From NCBI GenBank assembly GCA_947489585.1, contig CANLEE010000001.1, positions 62,001 through 126,000 of the forward strand: 64,000 bases of DNA. Direction: 5' to 3'. This stretch comes from an uncultured Psychroserpens sp. Lineage in GTDB: Bacteria > Bacteroidota > Bacteroidia > Flavobacteriales > Flavobacteriaceae. The position numbers and the translations under genes were made by a program. Shown here in pieces: positions 36,525 through 45,664 of this stretch. Below the pieces are notes generated by a model. It was given only the letters and a program-made list of their open reading frames with translations, was not told the DNA's origin and did not search any database. Position 1 is the stretch's first letter. Each line of letters starts with the position of its first letter.

Positions 36525-38087
36525 TTAGTTTGATAATTCAATAACAGCTGGCGTAGCAGGCTTAATAACTGGCCCATTACTTCTTGATTTGATATCAAAA
36601 ACCTGAACTGTTGCACCACGCTTTGCTTTACGTAAAGCTGATTTTGCTGCTCCATTAAGTCTGTTACCAGAACATACTACAGAAGGTTGACCAGGTACTT
36701 TAAATTTAAAACTTGTTACAGTTAAAGGTAAATCAAAATCAAAGTCTTCTAACTCAGCAGAAACCTTTCCGATTTCAACATTATTTCTTGGTAATTTACC
36801 ATCACTTTGTCCAACTATTTTTCCTGTTGGCTTTGGAATATCTTTAATTCTAAAGATAGCTTTGTCACTTACTTTAGAACCATCATCAAGTGTAGCTGTT
36901 ACGTTGATTGTAACCTCTCTACCAGATGTAGGCACCATATTATATTTGCCCATACCAGAACCTCTAGTTAAACCAGCTCCGTTTGCTTGTACTTTATTAT
37001 CTGGTACACCAGCAAAAGAAATAGTCATAGGGTTAGTTACACCACGATATACCACATTCATCTTATCTGCAGAAATCGTTGCAGAGTTAGGACGAGGTAC
37101 AACTACATAGTTTCCTTTAATAGGAATCTCTAATGGTTTCCCATCTTCTAAGAACGTGAAACTTCCATCAATCTCATGCTCACCTACACCTCCAACATTG
37201 AAATCTAAACGTGCGGCACCAGTTGAATCAATTGCATTTTCTAAATCTACCGCAGAACCACCAACACTTAATCCTGTTGGAGTTACATTAGCATATTTAC
37301 CTAATACCACTTTACCTTGGAATTTCTCACCTGCAAAGAATGCAGATTTGTCAGCAATTACAATAGCTGTATAGTTCTTTAAAGATACTGCTTCATCTAA
37401 TGTGTTTCCTAAAAACACGTTAAACATATTAGCTTCAGTAACTTTCACATCGTTTTGCATAGCGGTTAACTTAGTAAAAGATGCAATAGCTGGAAAGCCT
37501 TTAAAATGATAATCTAACCAATCGATTTTCTTACCATCTTTATTTTCTTCTTGAGCAGTGCTAAATCTATTTTCAAAATTTTCAATAGCTTTAGTATACT
37601 TTACATCGTCGCCAATGATTCCTTTAACTTTGGTTTTATAGTCGTTAATTTTCGACATCACCTCTTGACCTTTTTGAGTCAATTTATCTCCAGTAAACCA
37701 CGCTTCATCTAAAAGCGCTGTCTTGTCCATTGCTTCAAAAGGTAATTTACCAGTTTCAGGATCTACTGAATATTTTCCTCTTTTTAAAAGATCCGTTTTT
37801 AACGTTTCGATATACTTATAGAAATCATCAGAAGCTGCACTAATTTGCTTAGCTTTATTAGCAGCTGTTGCAAATTCAGCTGGTTTTTCTTCTGCTTTAG
37901 TTTCCAAGTTAGCTAGTAACTTTTCATTCATATCTGTAGTTACCACGTTTGCATCAGCAAACTTAGCTTCCATTAAACCGAAAGCCGATAATACTTCTTT
38001 CGACATGTTCATAGCCATCATCGCAATGAAGACTAAGTACATTAAGTTAATCATTTTCTGCCTTGCAGATAATTTTCCTCCTGCCAT
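36525..38087 (-). CDS. gldM: Type IX secretion / gliding motor protein GldM
   Basis: GldM is the inner-membrane part of the proton-driven motor whose periplasmic domains reach the GldKN ring. 520 aa; the N-terminal cytoplasmic end and single TM are unmistakable (MAGGKLSARQKMINLMYLVF, then IAMMAMNMSKEVLSAFGLME), followed by coiled-coil and four beta-rich periplasmic domains (VVPRPNSATISADKMNVVYR). Lies 42 bp from gldN and 50 bp from gldL. Confidence 0.97.
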   Translation of the reverse strand: MAGGKLSARQKMINLMYLVFIAMMAMNMSKEVLSAFGLMEAKFADANVVTTDMNEKLLANLETKAEEKPAEFATAANKAKQISAASDDFYKYIETLKTDLLKRGKYSVDPETGKLPFEAMDKTALLDEAWFTGDKLTQKGQEVMSKINDYKTKVKGIIGDDVKYTKAIENFENRFSTAQEENKDGKKIDWLDYHFKGFPAIASFTKLTAMQNDVKVTEANMFNVFLGNTLDEAVSLKNYTAIVIADKSAFFAGEKFQGKVVLGKYANVTPTGLSVGGSAVDLENAIDSTGAARLDFNVGGVGEHEIDGSFTFLEDGKPLEIPIKGNYVVVPRPNSATISADKMNVVYRGVTNPMTISFAGVPDNKVQANGAGLTRGSGMGKYNMVPTSGREVTINVTATLDDGSKVSDKAIFRIKDIPKPTGKIVGQSDGKLPRNNVEIGKVSAELEDFDFDLPLTVTSFKFKVPGQPSVVCSGNRLNGAAKSALRKAKRGATVQVFDIKSRSNGPVIKPATPAVIELSN

Positions 38088-38137
38088 GTTAATTAGTTTT
38101 TAGTAGTTAATTAAATTAATTATAGTTAAAAAACTAA

Positions 38138-38773
38138 TTAGTTTTTATTCATTGCAGTTAACATTCCGCCATAAACACCATTTAATGATGATAAGTTAGA
38201 AGCTAATGATTGCATTTGCTCTTTTAATTTCTCAGCGTTTAAAACAGATTCTTCATTAATTTGTGCTTGACGATTAGCACTTTCCATTTGTACTTTATAA
38301 AGGCTATTTAATGATTCCATTTGAGCAGCAGCTAAAGACATTTCTTCGCTGTATTTCTTTTGAGCGTTCATAGCATCAACTGTTGGGCTAATTGCAGTTG
38401 CAGCACCTTCAAAGTTTTTGATACTAGATCCTAAACTTGCCATTAATTCACCATCAATTTTTGCTTCTTTTAATAAGTTATCTAATTTTTTAGATAATAA
38501 TCCCTCAGCGTCTTTTGGCTCTTCTTTTTTAGCTTTTTTAGCTGAACCCATTCCTCCAGCTAATTCTGGATATACTAAAGACCAATCTAATTCTGATTGT
38601 TGTCTTTCAAATGCTGAATATGTAAATACTAAGGCTTCTACAATCATACCAATAGTTAAGATTAACGAACCATAAGGCCAGTGCTGAATTTTAAATAAAG
38701 CTCCAACAATTACGATTGCTGCTCCTAGTCCGTAGACCATGTTTGTGATTGTCATGTTTCCTTTCTGTGCCAT
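38138..38773 (-). CDS. gldL: Type IX secretion / gliding motor protein GldL
   Basis: GldL is the inner-membrane pentamer of the gliding motor with GldM. 211 aa; two transmembrane helices at the N-terminus (MTITNMVYGLGAAIVIVGAL and WPYGSLILTIGMIVEALVFT) separated by FKIQH, then a cytoplasmic helical domain containing a SLGSSIKNFEGAATAI region. Start ATG 38773. Between gldK and gldM in the conserved order. Confidence 0.97.
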   Translation of the reverse strand: MAQKGNMTITNMVYGLGAAIVIVGALFKIQHWPYGSLILTIGMIVEALVFTYSAFERQQSELDWSLVYPELAGGMGSAKKAKKEEPKDAEGLLSKKLDNLLKEAKIDGELMASLGSSIKNFEGAATAISPTVDAMNAQKKYSEEMSLAAAQMESLNSLYKVQMESANRQAQINEESVLNAEKLKEQMQSLASNLSSLNGVYGGMLTAMNKN

Positions 38774-38855
38774 AATTTTGTTTTTTTTTAGTTTTAAGTC
38801 GATAGTTAACTTAAGTAGATTAATATTTATTTAGTTGAGTTAATTATTTAATAGT

Positions 38856-40226
38856 TTAGTTGGTAGCTGCATTTTTAGTTACTTCAGTTCCCATGTAATC
38901 TTGAACCGTTCTAAAACCAATGTAGCTTCTTGCAGAATCTGCATATTCGTAATCTCTAGAACTTACTTGTAAGAAGTATGCTACATCTTTCCAAGACCCT
39001 CCACGAACGACTTTACGTTCATTATCCTGATCGTTAACAGTAGGATTAAATGAAGCCATATATTCATATGAAGATGCTTCGTATGAGCCTTGAACCCATT
39101 CAGAAACATTACCAGCCATGTTGTAAAGGTTAAAATCATTTGGCTCATAAGCGTCAGCTTCTACAGTATATAGGGCTTGATCAGCGGCATAATCACCACG
39201 CAAAGGCTTAAAGTTTGCCATGAAACAACCTCTGTCATTTTTAGCATATGGTCCACCCCAAGGATATGTTGCACCTTGTAAACCACCTCTTGCAGCATAT
39301 TCCCATTCTGCTTCAGAAGGTAATCTATAAGAGTTCACAAAATGATTTCCTTTAGATTTTCTATAACTATTGTGATATAATGTTCTCCATTGACAGAACG
39401 CATTGGCTTGTTTCCAAGACACCCCTACTACTGGATAATCACCATAAGCATCATGCCAGAAATAATCATTATGCATTGGCTCATTATATGAATAAGAAAA
39501 ATCTCTAATCCATGCTGTCGTATCTGGATATACTTCCACCTCATCAGTAACAATAACGTCTTTACGTCTTAAGTTTCTGTCTTTAGCAGCTTTTTCGATA
39601 TCCATATATGTATATTGGAATTTAAATTTCTTTACATCCCAAGTACGTTGACCATTATAAGATTCTTCAATAGGTAAATACATCGTATCCATTACTTCAG
39701 CATAGTACTCATCTGGGTAATCTGCAGTATCAAAAATTAAATCTACTTCTTTATTTAATTTCCTTCCTTCATAACCAGTTGGTCCTAAACCACTATAATT
39801 ATTATACATGTACTTTTCGTAAACCGACATATTATCAGGATCTGCATCATTAAATGCAAATTCACCAATACCTCCATTTCCTGGAGTTTCACCAATCTCA
39901 TCAGCAAGGATTGCTAGTTTTGTTCTAAGCGTAGAATCCCTTACCCATTCTACAAATTGACGATACTCACTATTAGTGATTTCTGTTTCGTCCATGTAAA
40001 AGGCTCTTACTGTGACAGTACGTGTTGGAGCATCTTGTACTCCAGCTAAATCGTCATCTGATTTACCCATTATAAATGCTCCGCCAGGAACAAGTACCAT
40101 ACCATAGGGTTTTTCAGGATGCCATTTCTTTCCTTTAACTCCTACAAGTTGTCCTCTGTCACCAGAGTTACATCCAACCATTAGGGCTAAAACAGCTGTT
40201 AATAAAGCAAACTTCTTAATATTCAT
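38856..40226 (-). CDS. gldK: Type IX secretion outer-membrane lipoprotein GldK
   Basis: GldK (PorK) is the lipoprotein half of the outer-membrane-associated T9SS ring with GldN. 456 aa; lipobox LALMVGC (Cys19). The FGE/sulfatase-modifying-like fold is visible (MVLVPGGAFIMGKSDDD, FYMDETEITNSEYRQFVEW, RLPSEAEWEYAARGG, YNMAGNVSEWVQGSY, VRGGSWKD), but the formylglycine-generating cysteine site is not used in this family. First gene of the operon; 186 bp without a recognised promoter precede it. Confidence 0.96.
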   Translation of the reverse strand: MNIKKFALLTAVLALMVGCNSGDRGQLVGVKGKKWHPEKPYGMVLVPGGAFIMGKSDDDLAGVQDAPTRTVTVRAFYMDETEITNSEYRQFVEWVRDSTLRTKLAILADEIGETPGNGGIGEFAFNDADPDNMSVYEKYMYNNYSGLGPTGYEGRKLNKEVDLIFDTADYPDEYYAEVMDTMYLPIEESYNGQRTWDVKKFKFQYTYMDIEKAAKDRNLRRKDVIVTDEVEVYPDTTAWIRDFSYSYNEPMHNDYFWHDAYGDYPVVGVSWKQANAFCQWRTLYHNSYRKSKGNHFVNSYRLPSEAEWEYAARGGLQGATYPWGGPYAKNDRGCFMANFKPLRGDYAADQALYTVEADAYEPNDFNLYNMAGNVSEWVQGSYEASSYEYMASFNPTVNDQDNERKVVRGGSWKDVAYFLQVSSRDYEYADSARSYIGFRTVQDYMGTEVTKNAATN

Positions 40227-40412
40227 AGAAACTCGAGGTTAAATTATTTAGTTGTATTTGTGTATTAATTAGCGTCTTGATTTTTTTCAAGGCAGTAAAC
40301 ATATATATATATTTAGTAAAAACCAATTTTTTTTACATCTTTTTTGCACTTAAACCCAAAAAGTTAACATTTCATCGATTAAAAAAGTGTTAAATGTTTT
40401 TAGCATATTTAG

Positions 40413-41579
40413 CTAAAAACTGTTCTTTCTGTAAGCTTTATACCATCTTTCAGGTATTTTACCTTTACTCGCCTGTACATAATCATCATGTGTGCAAGGT
40501 AATAACGTGTGCTTTTTTAATTTATTATTAACATTTGGCAAAAAAGGTATTTCTATCCACCAACGTCCAGTTTTAATGCTTTTATAGAATATGAGTTCTT
40601 CCTCTTCTATCAATACATTATATTTTTGGTAATGGTCTTCATTAGTAAAATCATCGTCATTGATTCTACAGTTAACACCTTCAATAAAATACCAAATAAT
40701 TTGGGATATCAACATTGGTGTTGCATCCAATTCATTGGCTAATTTGTACTCATATATTCCAAATGAGGATACTTTATTACTTATACCAGCATACCTAGAT
40801 ATAGTACAAATCTCTTTTCCATTAAAACCATTAGGCGAATACTTTTGCTTAGCACCAACCTCAGCTGCTCTTACAGATTTCAAATCCATAGTCACAATAT
40901 GCGCATCTCGCATCATCGGCTCTACCTTATTAATATTGTGCGTAACATCTCCTAAACGATAAGCTTCAAAATAAAGCTTTTCCATTAAATCAATTTCCTC
41001 TTGAGAATTAAAATAGGTTTGATAACCTATAGCTGAATAATTAAACAAGTTATAAGGCTGTTCTAAGATAATTTTCCCGAGAAAACTATTATTTTTCATT
41101 TCTACAGAAGCATCGCCTAAATCAAAATTACTATCTACATTTACAATATTAACCATAGGAGCCATTGTATCATAAGCACGATAGTTAGCATAAGTCAAAT
41201 CTTGACTTCCTCCTATGATAATAGGTATGATTTTTTTTTCTATTAAAACTGAAATTATTGTTTGTAAGGCATAGTAAGTATCCTCTATAGATGAACCAGC
41301 AGGAAGATCACCTAAATCAGCAATTGATGTATGCCAATTTCCTGGAAATAGTGAATATAATGCTGTTCTTATAGAGTCAAAGCTCAAGGCTTCTCCCATA
41401 TAGTTAACATCATTCCTATTTTCTTTAACACCAATGATAGCTAATTTGACATCATCTAATTCTGGAATACCAAGTTGTGCAGAGTGAATTTTTATTTTTT
41501 TGCCAAGCGCTTGCTGCGATAATAGTTCGTTATGAGCTAGAACTGCATCAGAGACTGGAGACAAAAAATTAAAATTCAT
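40413..41579 (-). CDS. Arginase/formimidoylglutamase-fold protein with degenerate metal site
   Basis: A 388-aa protein of the ureohydrolase fold, usually annotated formimidoylglutamase in Flavobacteriia and found next to gldK and topA. Canonical metal motifs are altered: GGDHS is GGSQD (G123-D127, His replaced by Gln126), DAHxD is DSNFD (149-153, His replaced by Asn151), and SxDxD is TMDLK (Asp retained at 232, the second Asp replaced by Lys234). Half of the six Mn ligands are therefore lost, so amidohydrolase activity is doubtful; a structural or regulatory role is more likely. The rest of the fold is conserved. It sits between gldK and topA, convergent to neither. Confidence 0.8.
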   Translation of the reverse strand: MNFNFLSPVSDAVLAHNELLSQQALGKKIKIHSAQLGIPELDDVKLAIIGVKENRNDVNYMGEALSFDSIRTALYSLFPGNWHTSIADLGDLPAGSSIEDTYYALQTIISVLIEKKIIPIIIGGSQDLTYANYRAYDTMAPMVNIVNVDSNFDLGDASVEMKNNSFLGKIILEQPYNLFNYSAIGYQTYFNSQEEIDLMEKLYFEAYRLGDVTHNINKVEPMMRDAHIVTMDLKSVRAAEVGAKQKYSPNGFNGKEICTISRYAGISNKVSSFGIYEYKLANELDATPMLISQIIWYFIEGVNCRINDDDFTNEDHYQKYNVLIEEEELIFYKSIKTGRWWIEIPFLPNVNNKLKKHTLLPCTHDDYVQASKGKIPERWYKAYRKNSF

Positions 41580-41585
41580 TTAATA

Positions 41586-44090
41586 TTATTTTTTAGTAGC
41601 TGTTTTCTTTTTAGACGCTTTCTTTTTAGCGGCTGTTTTTTTCTTTGGGGCTTTCTTTTCTATATGAGCTTTAGCCTCTTCTAAAGTCATTTCAGAAACA
41701 TCAACAGTTTTTGGCAACTCAACTTTAGTTTTACCTTTTACAATGTTGTGTCTTCCCCAACGTGCCTTTTCAACTCGAATACCTTCATCTTCCCAATTGT
41801 GAATGACTTTATCAATTTCTTTCTGAATTTTTTCTTCAATTAATGTGACAATATCACTATCAGATAAATTATCCCAATCGTATTTTTTATTGACATTGAT
41901 AAACATATTGTTCCATTTAATAAATGGCCCAAAACGTCCTTTTCCTTTTTGAACTGGCAAGTCTTGATGCATATAAATTGGCGCATCAGCTTTTTGCTTT
42001 TCTTTAATAAGCTCAATAGCTAAATCCATTTCTACATCCATAGGGTTTGTTCCAGCTGGAAGCGATACAAATTTCTTTCCGAATTTCACATAAGGACCAA
42101 AACGACCATTATTAACTTCAATCTGTTCTCCTTCGTAGACTCCTAATTGTTTAGGCAACTTAAAAAGCTCCATAGCTTCTTCATAGGTGATGCTCGTTAA
42201 TTGTTGATCTGGTGATAAGCTTGCGAACTGAGGTTTTTCTTCATCATCTACAGTACCTATTTGCACCATTGGCCCAAATTTACCTAAACGTACACTTACT
42301 TGTTTTCCTGTTTTAGGGTCTTTGCCTAAAATGCGTTCACCAGATTCGCGTTCAGCATTGGCAGCAACATCTTCTACTTTTGGATGAAAACTCTTGTAGA
42401 ACTCTTTCATCATTTTAGTCCAGTCTTCTTTACCTTCTGCGATTTCATCAAAATCGGCTTCTACTTTAGCGGTAAAATTGTAGTCTAGAATATTTCCAAA
42501 GTGATTCACTAAAAAATCAGTAACAATCATTCCAATATCTGTTGGCACTAACTTTCCTTTATCACTATTAACCTTTTCTGTTAAGCTTTTATCTTTAACA
42601 GTACCTTGCTGAAGTACTAATTGTACGTACTTACGCTCTACACCATCATTAGAACCTTTTTCAACATAATTTCTATTTTGAATGGTAGAAATTGTTGGTG
42701 CATAAGTAGATGGTCTACCAATACCTAATTCTTCTAATTGTTTTACCAAAGATGCTTCAGTAAATCGATATGGTGCACGCGAAAAGCGTTCGGTCGCAGT
42801 AATATAACTATTCAATAACGTCTCATTGACTTTCATTGCTGGCAACATACCTTCTTGCTCTGTATCTTCATCATCAGTACCTTCAAGATACACTTTTAAA
42901 AAGCCCTCAAAAGTAATCACTTCTCCATTTGCTGAGAATTTTTCACTATGTGTCGATGCGACAATTTTTACATTAGTACGTTCTAATTCGGCATCACTCA
43001 TTTGAGAAGCAATAGCACGTTTCCAAATCAAATCATATAAACGTGATTGGTCTCTTTCTATATCTACAGAATGTCTTTTGAAATCTGTTGGTCGTATGGC
43101 TTCGTGAGCTTCTTGAGCTCCTTTAGATTTTCCTTTATAACTTCTAGGTTTACTAAATTTAGAACCATAAGCATCTTCAATTTCTGCCTGAGCGCCTTTT
43201 TTAGCTTCATCAGATAAATTAACGCTATCAGTTCTCATATATGTAATTAAACCTGCTTCATATAAACGTTGTGCATTACTCATCGTTCGACCTACAGAAT
43301 ACCCTAATTTTCTAGAAGCTTCTTGTTGTAAGGTTGATGTTGTAAATGGTGCAGCTGGTGATTTTTTCGCTGGTTTCTTTTCTAAATCTGAAACTTTAAA
43401 ATCTGCATTTGCGTTAGACTCTAAAAATTTATAAGCTTCTTCTTTTGTAGTAAAACTTTTTGGAAGTTTTGCTTTGAATGTTTGTCCGTCTTCATTAGAA
43501 AACTCTGCATCGATTCTATAAGATGCTGTAGGAGAAAAATTAGTAATATCGCGTTCTCTTTCTACAATTAACCGAACCGAAACTGATTGTACTCGCCCAG
43601 CAGACAAACCTCCTTTTACTTTTCTCCATAATACAGGAGACAATTCGTAACCTACAATTCTATCTAATACACGACGTGCTTGTTGTGCATCTACTAAATC
43701 GTAATCAATACCTCTTGGGTTTTCTATTGCTTTCTTAATTGCGGACTTTGTAATTTCATGAAAAACGATGCGTTTGGTTTTCGCTTTATCTAATCCCAAA
43801 GTCTCAGCTAAATGCCATGCAATAGCTTCACCTTCTCGATCTTCATCACTTGCTAACCAAACCATTTCGGCTTTTTTAGCGAGTTCTTTCAATTTTTTAA
43901 CAACGTCCTTTTTATCTTTTGAAACTTGATATTTCGGTTTAAAATCTCCATCTACATCAACTCCCAATTCTTTTGAAGGTAAGTCTGCAATATGACCAAA
44001 ACTAGATTCTACTTTAAAATCTTTTCCAAGAAATTTTTCTATGGTTTTGGCTTTTGCAGGTGACTCTACAATGACTAAATTCTTCGGCAT
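41586..44090 (-). CDS. topA: DNA topoisomerase I
   Basis: Type IA topoisomerase relaxing negative supercoils. 834 aa: TOPRIM domain with E9 and the SDEDREGEAI motif (81-90), the strand-passage core with active-site Tyr284 in LITYMRTDSV, then the repeated C-terminal Toprim-C-like modules (RFGPYVKFGKKFVSL, GRFGPFIKWNNMF) instead of zinc fingers, and a Lys-Ala-rich tail at the extreme end (KKKTAAKKKASKKKTATKK). The tail is common in Bacteroidota TopA. ATG at 44090; a TACATTTG -7 box is upstream. Confidence 0.96.
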   Translation of the reverse strand: MPKNLVIVESPAKAKTIEKFLGKDFKVESSFGHIADLPSKELGVDVDGDFKPKYQVSKDKKDVVKKLKELAKKAEMVWLASDEDREGEAIAWHLAETLGLDKAKTKRIVFHEITKSAIKKAIENPRGIDYDLVDAQQARRVLDRIVGYELSPVLWRKVKGGLSAGRVQSVSVRLIVERERDITNFSPTASYRIDAEFSNEDGQTFKAKLPKSFTTKEEAYKFLESNANADFKVSDLEKKPAKKSPAAPFTTSTLQQEASRKLGYSVGRTMSNAQRLYEAGLITYMRTDSVNLSDEAKKGAQAEIEDAYGSKFSKPRSYKGKSKGAQEAHEAIRPTDFKRHSVDIERDQSRLYDLIWKRAIASQMSDAELERTNVKIVASTHSEKFSANGEVITFEGFLKVYLEGTDDEDTEQEGMLPAMKVNETLLNSYITATERFSRAPYRFTEASLVKQLEELGIGRPSTYAPTISTIQNRNYVEKGSNDGVERKYVQLVLQQGTVKDKSLTEKVNSDKGKLVPTDIGMIVTDFLVNHFGNILDYNFTAKVEADFDEIAEGKEDWTKMMKEFYKSFHPKVEDVAANAERESGERILGKDPKTGKQVSVRLGKFGPMVQIGTVDDEEKPQFASLSPDQQLTSITYEEAMELFKLPKQLGVYEGEQIEVNNGRFGPYVKFGKKFVSLPAGTNPMDVEMDLAIELIKEKQKADAPIYMHQDLPVQKGKGRFGPFIKWNNMFINVNKKYDWDNLSDSDIVTLIEEKIQKEIDKVIHNWEDEGIRVEKARWGRHNIVKGKTKVELPKTVDVSEMTLEEAKAHIEKKAPKKKTAAKKKASKKKTATKK

Positions 44091-44109
44091 ATATGATTTT
44101 TTGAGGCTA

Positions 44110-44117
44110 CAAATGTA
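44110..44117 (-). promoter_or_regulatory. Bacteroidota -7 box upstream of topA
   Basis: Minus-strand TACATTTG, an exact TAnnTTTG match, 20 bp before the topA start codon. No -33 TTG in the expected window. Confidence 0.45.
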
Positions 44118-44210
44118 TGTGAAAAAAAAGTTATCTTCCTAATTTAAGTTTATTTCGATTGTATTTTATCCAAAAAAAAGTGGTTTTCATCTGGTGATAT
44201 TGAATAAAAA

Positions 44211-44232
44211 AAGCCTGAAAAATTTCAGGCTT
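44211..44232 (-). terminator. Terminator downstream of the small lipoprotein gene
   Basis: AAGCCTGAAA (44211-44220) with TTTCAGGCTT (44223-44232), with an A-run on the plus strand that gives a U tract to a minus-strand transcript. Located 27 bp past the lipoprotein stop. Confidence 0.8.
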
Positions 44233-44258
44233 AAGATTTACTAAGAATAACTATTATA

Positions 44259-44696
44259 TTAATACGTATATGTTAAAGGTTCAGGAAAATCTTCAATATT
44301 CAAGATAATTTCATTACTACCAGTAACTTGCAAAGCAGATAAATCAAAGGTACGTTCTTGGGTAAAAACAGCTAAACAGACTTCAGGATTGGTGAACACA
44401 AATTTCAAATAACGCTGTTCTGGAGAAGATTCAGCTACAGCACCAGAATCTACTAAAACCATGCTCCACGAATTCCCATCACAACCACTAGCAGATATAT
44501 TAATGTTTAAACAATTTTCAGTGATTTCTGCACTAATCAAATTATAGAATCCTGATTCTGCAGTATCATAAAACCCAGAATCAATAACTACAACTTGTCC
44601 ACATGGATCTTGAACCTCATCATCGTCATCACATTGTGTATTCATAAAAAGCAACATGAAACAACATAAGCTTAAAATAAGTTTAGATATCTTCAT
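44259..44696 (-). CDS. Small lipoprotein of unknown function
   Basis: ATG at 44696 gives 145 aa; the longer frame would add 12 residues without a basic n-region. Lipobox MNTQC followed by the acidic stretch DDDDEVQD typical of Bacteroidota surface lipoproteins. The mature part is beta-rich with Cys residues (ENCLNINISASGCDGNSW, NPEVCLAVFT). No family was recognised. Probably in one transcript with the membrane protein gene 45 bp upstream. Confidence 0.75.
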   Translation of the reverse strand: MKISKLILSLCCFMLLFMNTQCDDDDEVQDPCGQVVVIDSGFYDTAESGFYNLISAEITENCLNINISASGCDGNSWSMVLVDSGAVAESSPEQRYLKFVFTNPEVCLAVFTQERTFDLSALQVTGSNEIILNIEDFPEPLTYTY

Positions 44697-44741
44697 AAAA
44701 TTGTATTTTAGTATAGATGCAAAAACACACAAAAGGTTGCG

Positions 44742-45512
44742 TTAAATTTCTTGATTTTCTCCTATGACTCTCATTTCATTATTGTCTTCAAAACCAATTA
44801 CGCTTTTATAAATGAAATAAACTGGGATTGCCGCAAAGGAAGCTGTAAAAAATATTCCAATACCGCACATGAGCATTCCAACTATTTGTGCTAAGAAACC
44901 TGCCACTAAAGTCAATCCAAAAGTGATTAGCCATTTTTTATTACCTAAGTCAAAACTTGCTTTAATTAAGTTAGAATCGGATAATTCAGGATTAAAAGCA
45001 TACATAACTGGCAACAAACTCAAAGGAACCATCACATATATTAATGGTAAAAAACATAATAATGTAGCCAGCAAACTTATTCCAAAATATGCTAATGATA
45101 ACTTAACCGTTTTACCGAAATAAGGTTTGCGAAGAAAAAAGAAATAATCATCGCTACCAATAACATTTAACTCCTTTTGACGCATTATTCTATAAAGCCC
45201 AGCTTTTAAACCAAAGCTAATAACGATCATAAAAAACAGAAATAACAAATATGCAATAACTGTAAAAATCAAAGCGATAGGTGCTAAACCATCAAAAGCA
45301 CCTGGATCAGAAGCATCTGCAACACCAAAAAGAATTAAAGGCAAATACACTATTAGCATAAACGGTATCGTGAATGCAATCATGATAAGCAACATGATAA
45401 ACCCTTGCAGCCAAACTTTTTTAAAGAGTTCAATACTCTCATTAAATAGTTGCCCGAAATCGAGCATTTTGGCTTGTTCAATTTTTTGTTGTATTTCAGA
45501 AAAAAGCATCAT
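44742..45512 (-). CDS. Six-TM membrane protein of unknown function
   Basis: A 256-aa integral membrane protein with about six hydrophobic helices arranged in two similar halves (FIMLLIMIAFTIPFMLIVYL, LIFTVIAYLLFLFFMIVISF, FGISLLATLLCFLPLIYVM and later). Similar proteins in Bacteroidota are annotated with unsupported names such as carotene monooxygenase; no catalytic motif is visible. Two ATG codons are adjacent at the start. Divergent from miaB. Confidence 0.75.
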   Translation of the reverse strand: MMLFSEIQQKIEQAKMLDFGQLFNESIELFKKVWLQGFIMLLIMIAFTIPFMLIVYLPLILFGVADASDPGAFDGLAPIALIFTVIAYLLFLFFMIVISFGLKAGLYRIMRQKELNVIGSDDYFFFLRKPYFGKTVKLSLAYFGISLLATLLCFLPLIYVMVPLSLLPVMYAFNPELSDSNLIKASFDLGNKKWLITFGLTLVAGFLAQIVGMLMCGIGIFFTASFAAIPVYFIYKSVIGFEDNNEMRVIGENQEI

Positions 45513-45574
45513 AGGTTGGTTTTATTTAATCTTCAAATTACGTGAAATTTAGCGCATAAACAAAACTAAATCCG

Positions 45575-45593
45575 TTATGACATTTTGTCATAA
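45575..45593. promoter_or_regulatory. 8-bp palindrome overlapping the miaB -33 region
   Basis: TTATGACA (45575-45582) and TGTCATAA (45586-45593) around TTT: perfect inverted repeat, a classical operator shape. It includes the TTG at 45585-45587 of the miaB promoter, so a bound repressor would block it. Confidence 0.5.
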
Positions 45594-45616
45594 TACTCAA
45601 AATTATATTATCTTTG
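45585..45616 (+). promoter_or_regulatory. Bacteroidota promoter of miaB
   Basis: TTG at 45585-45587, 21 nt, TATCTTTG at 45609-45616, an exact TAnnTTTG. Transcription would start near 45622, about 43 nt before the miaB ATG at 45665. Confidence 0.75.
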
Positions 45617-45664
45617 CATGCTTATTGACAGCTAAAATTAAAATGATTTCTGTTTCCGCAGTAT

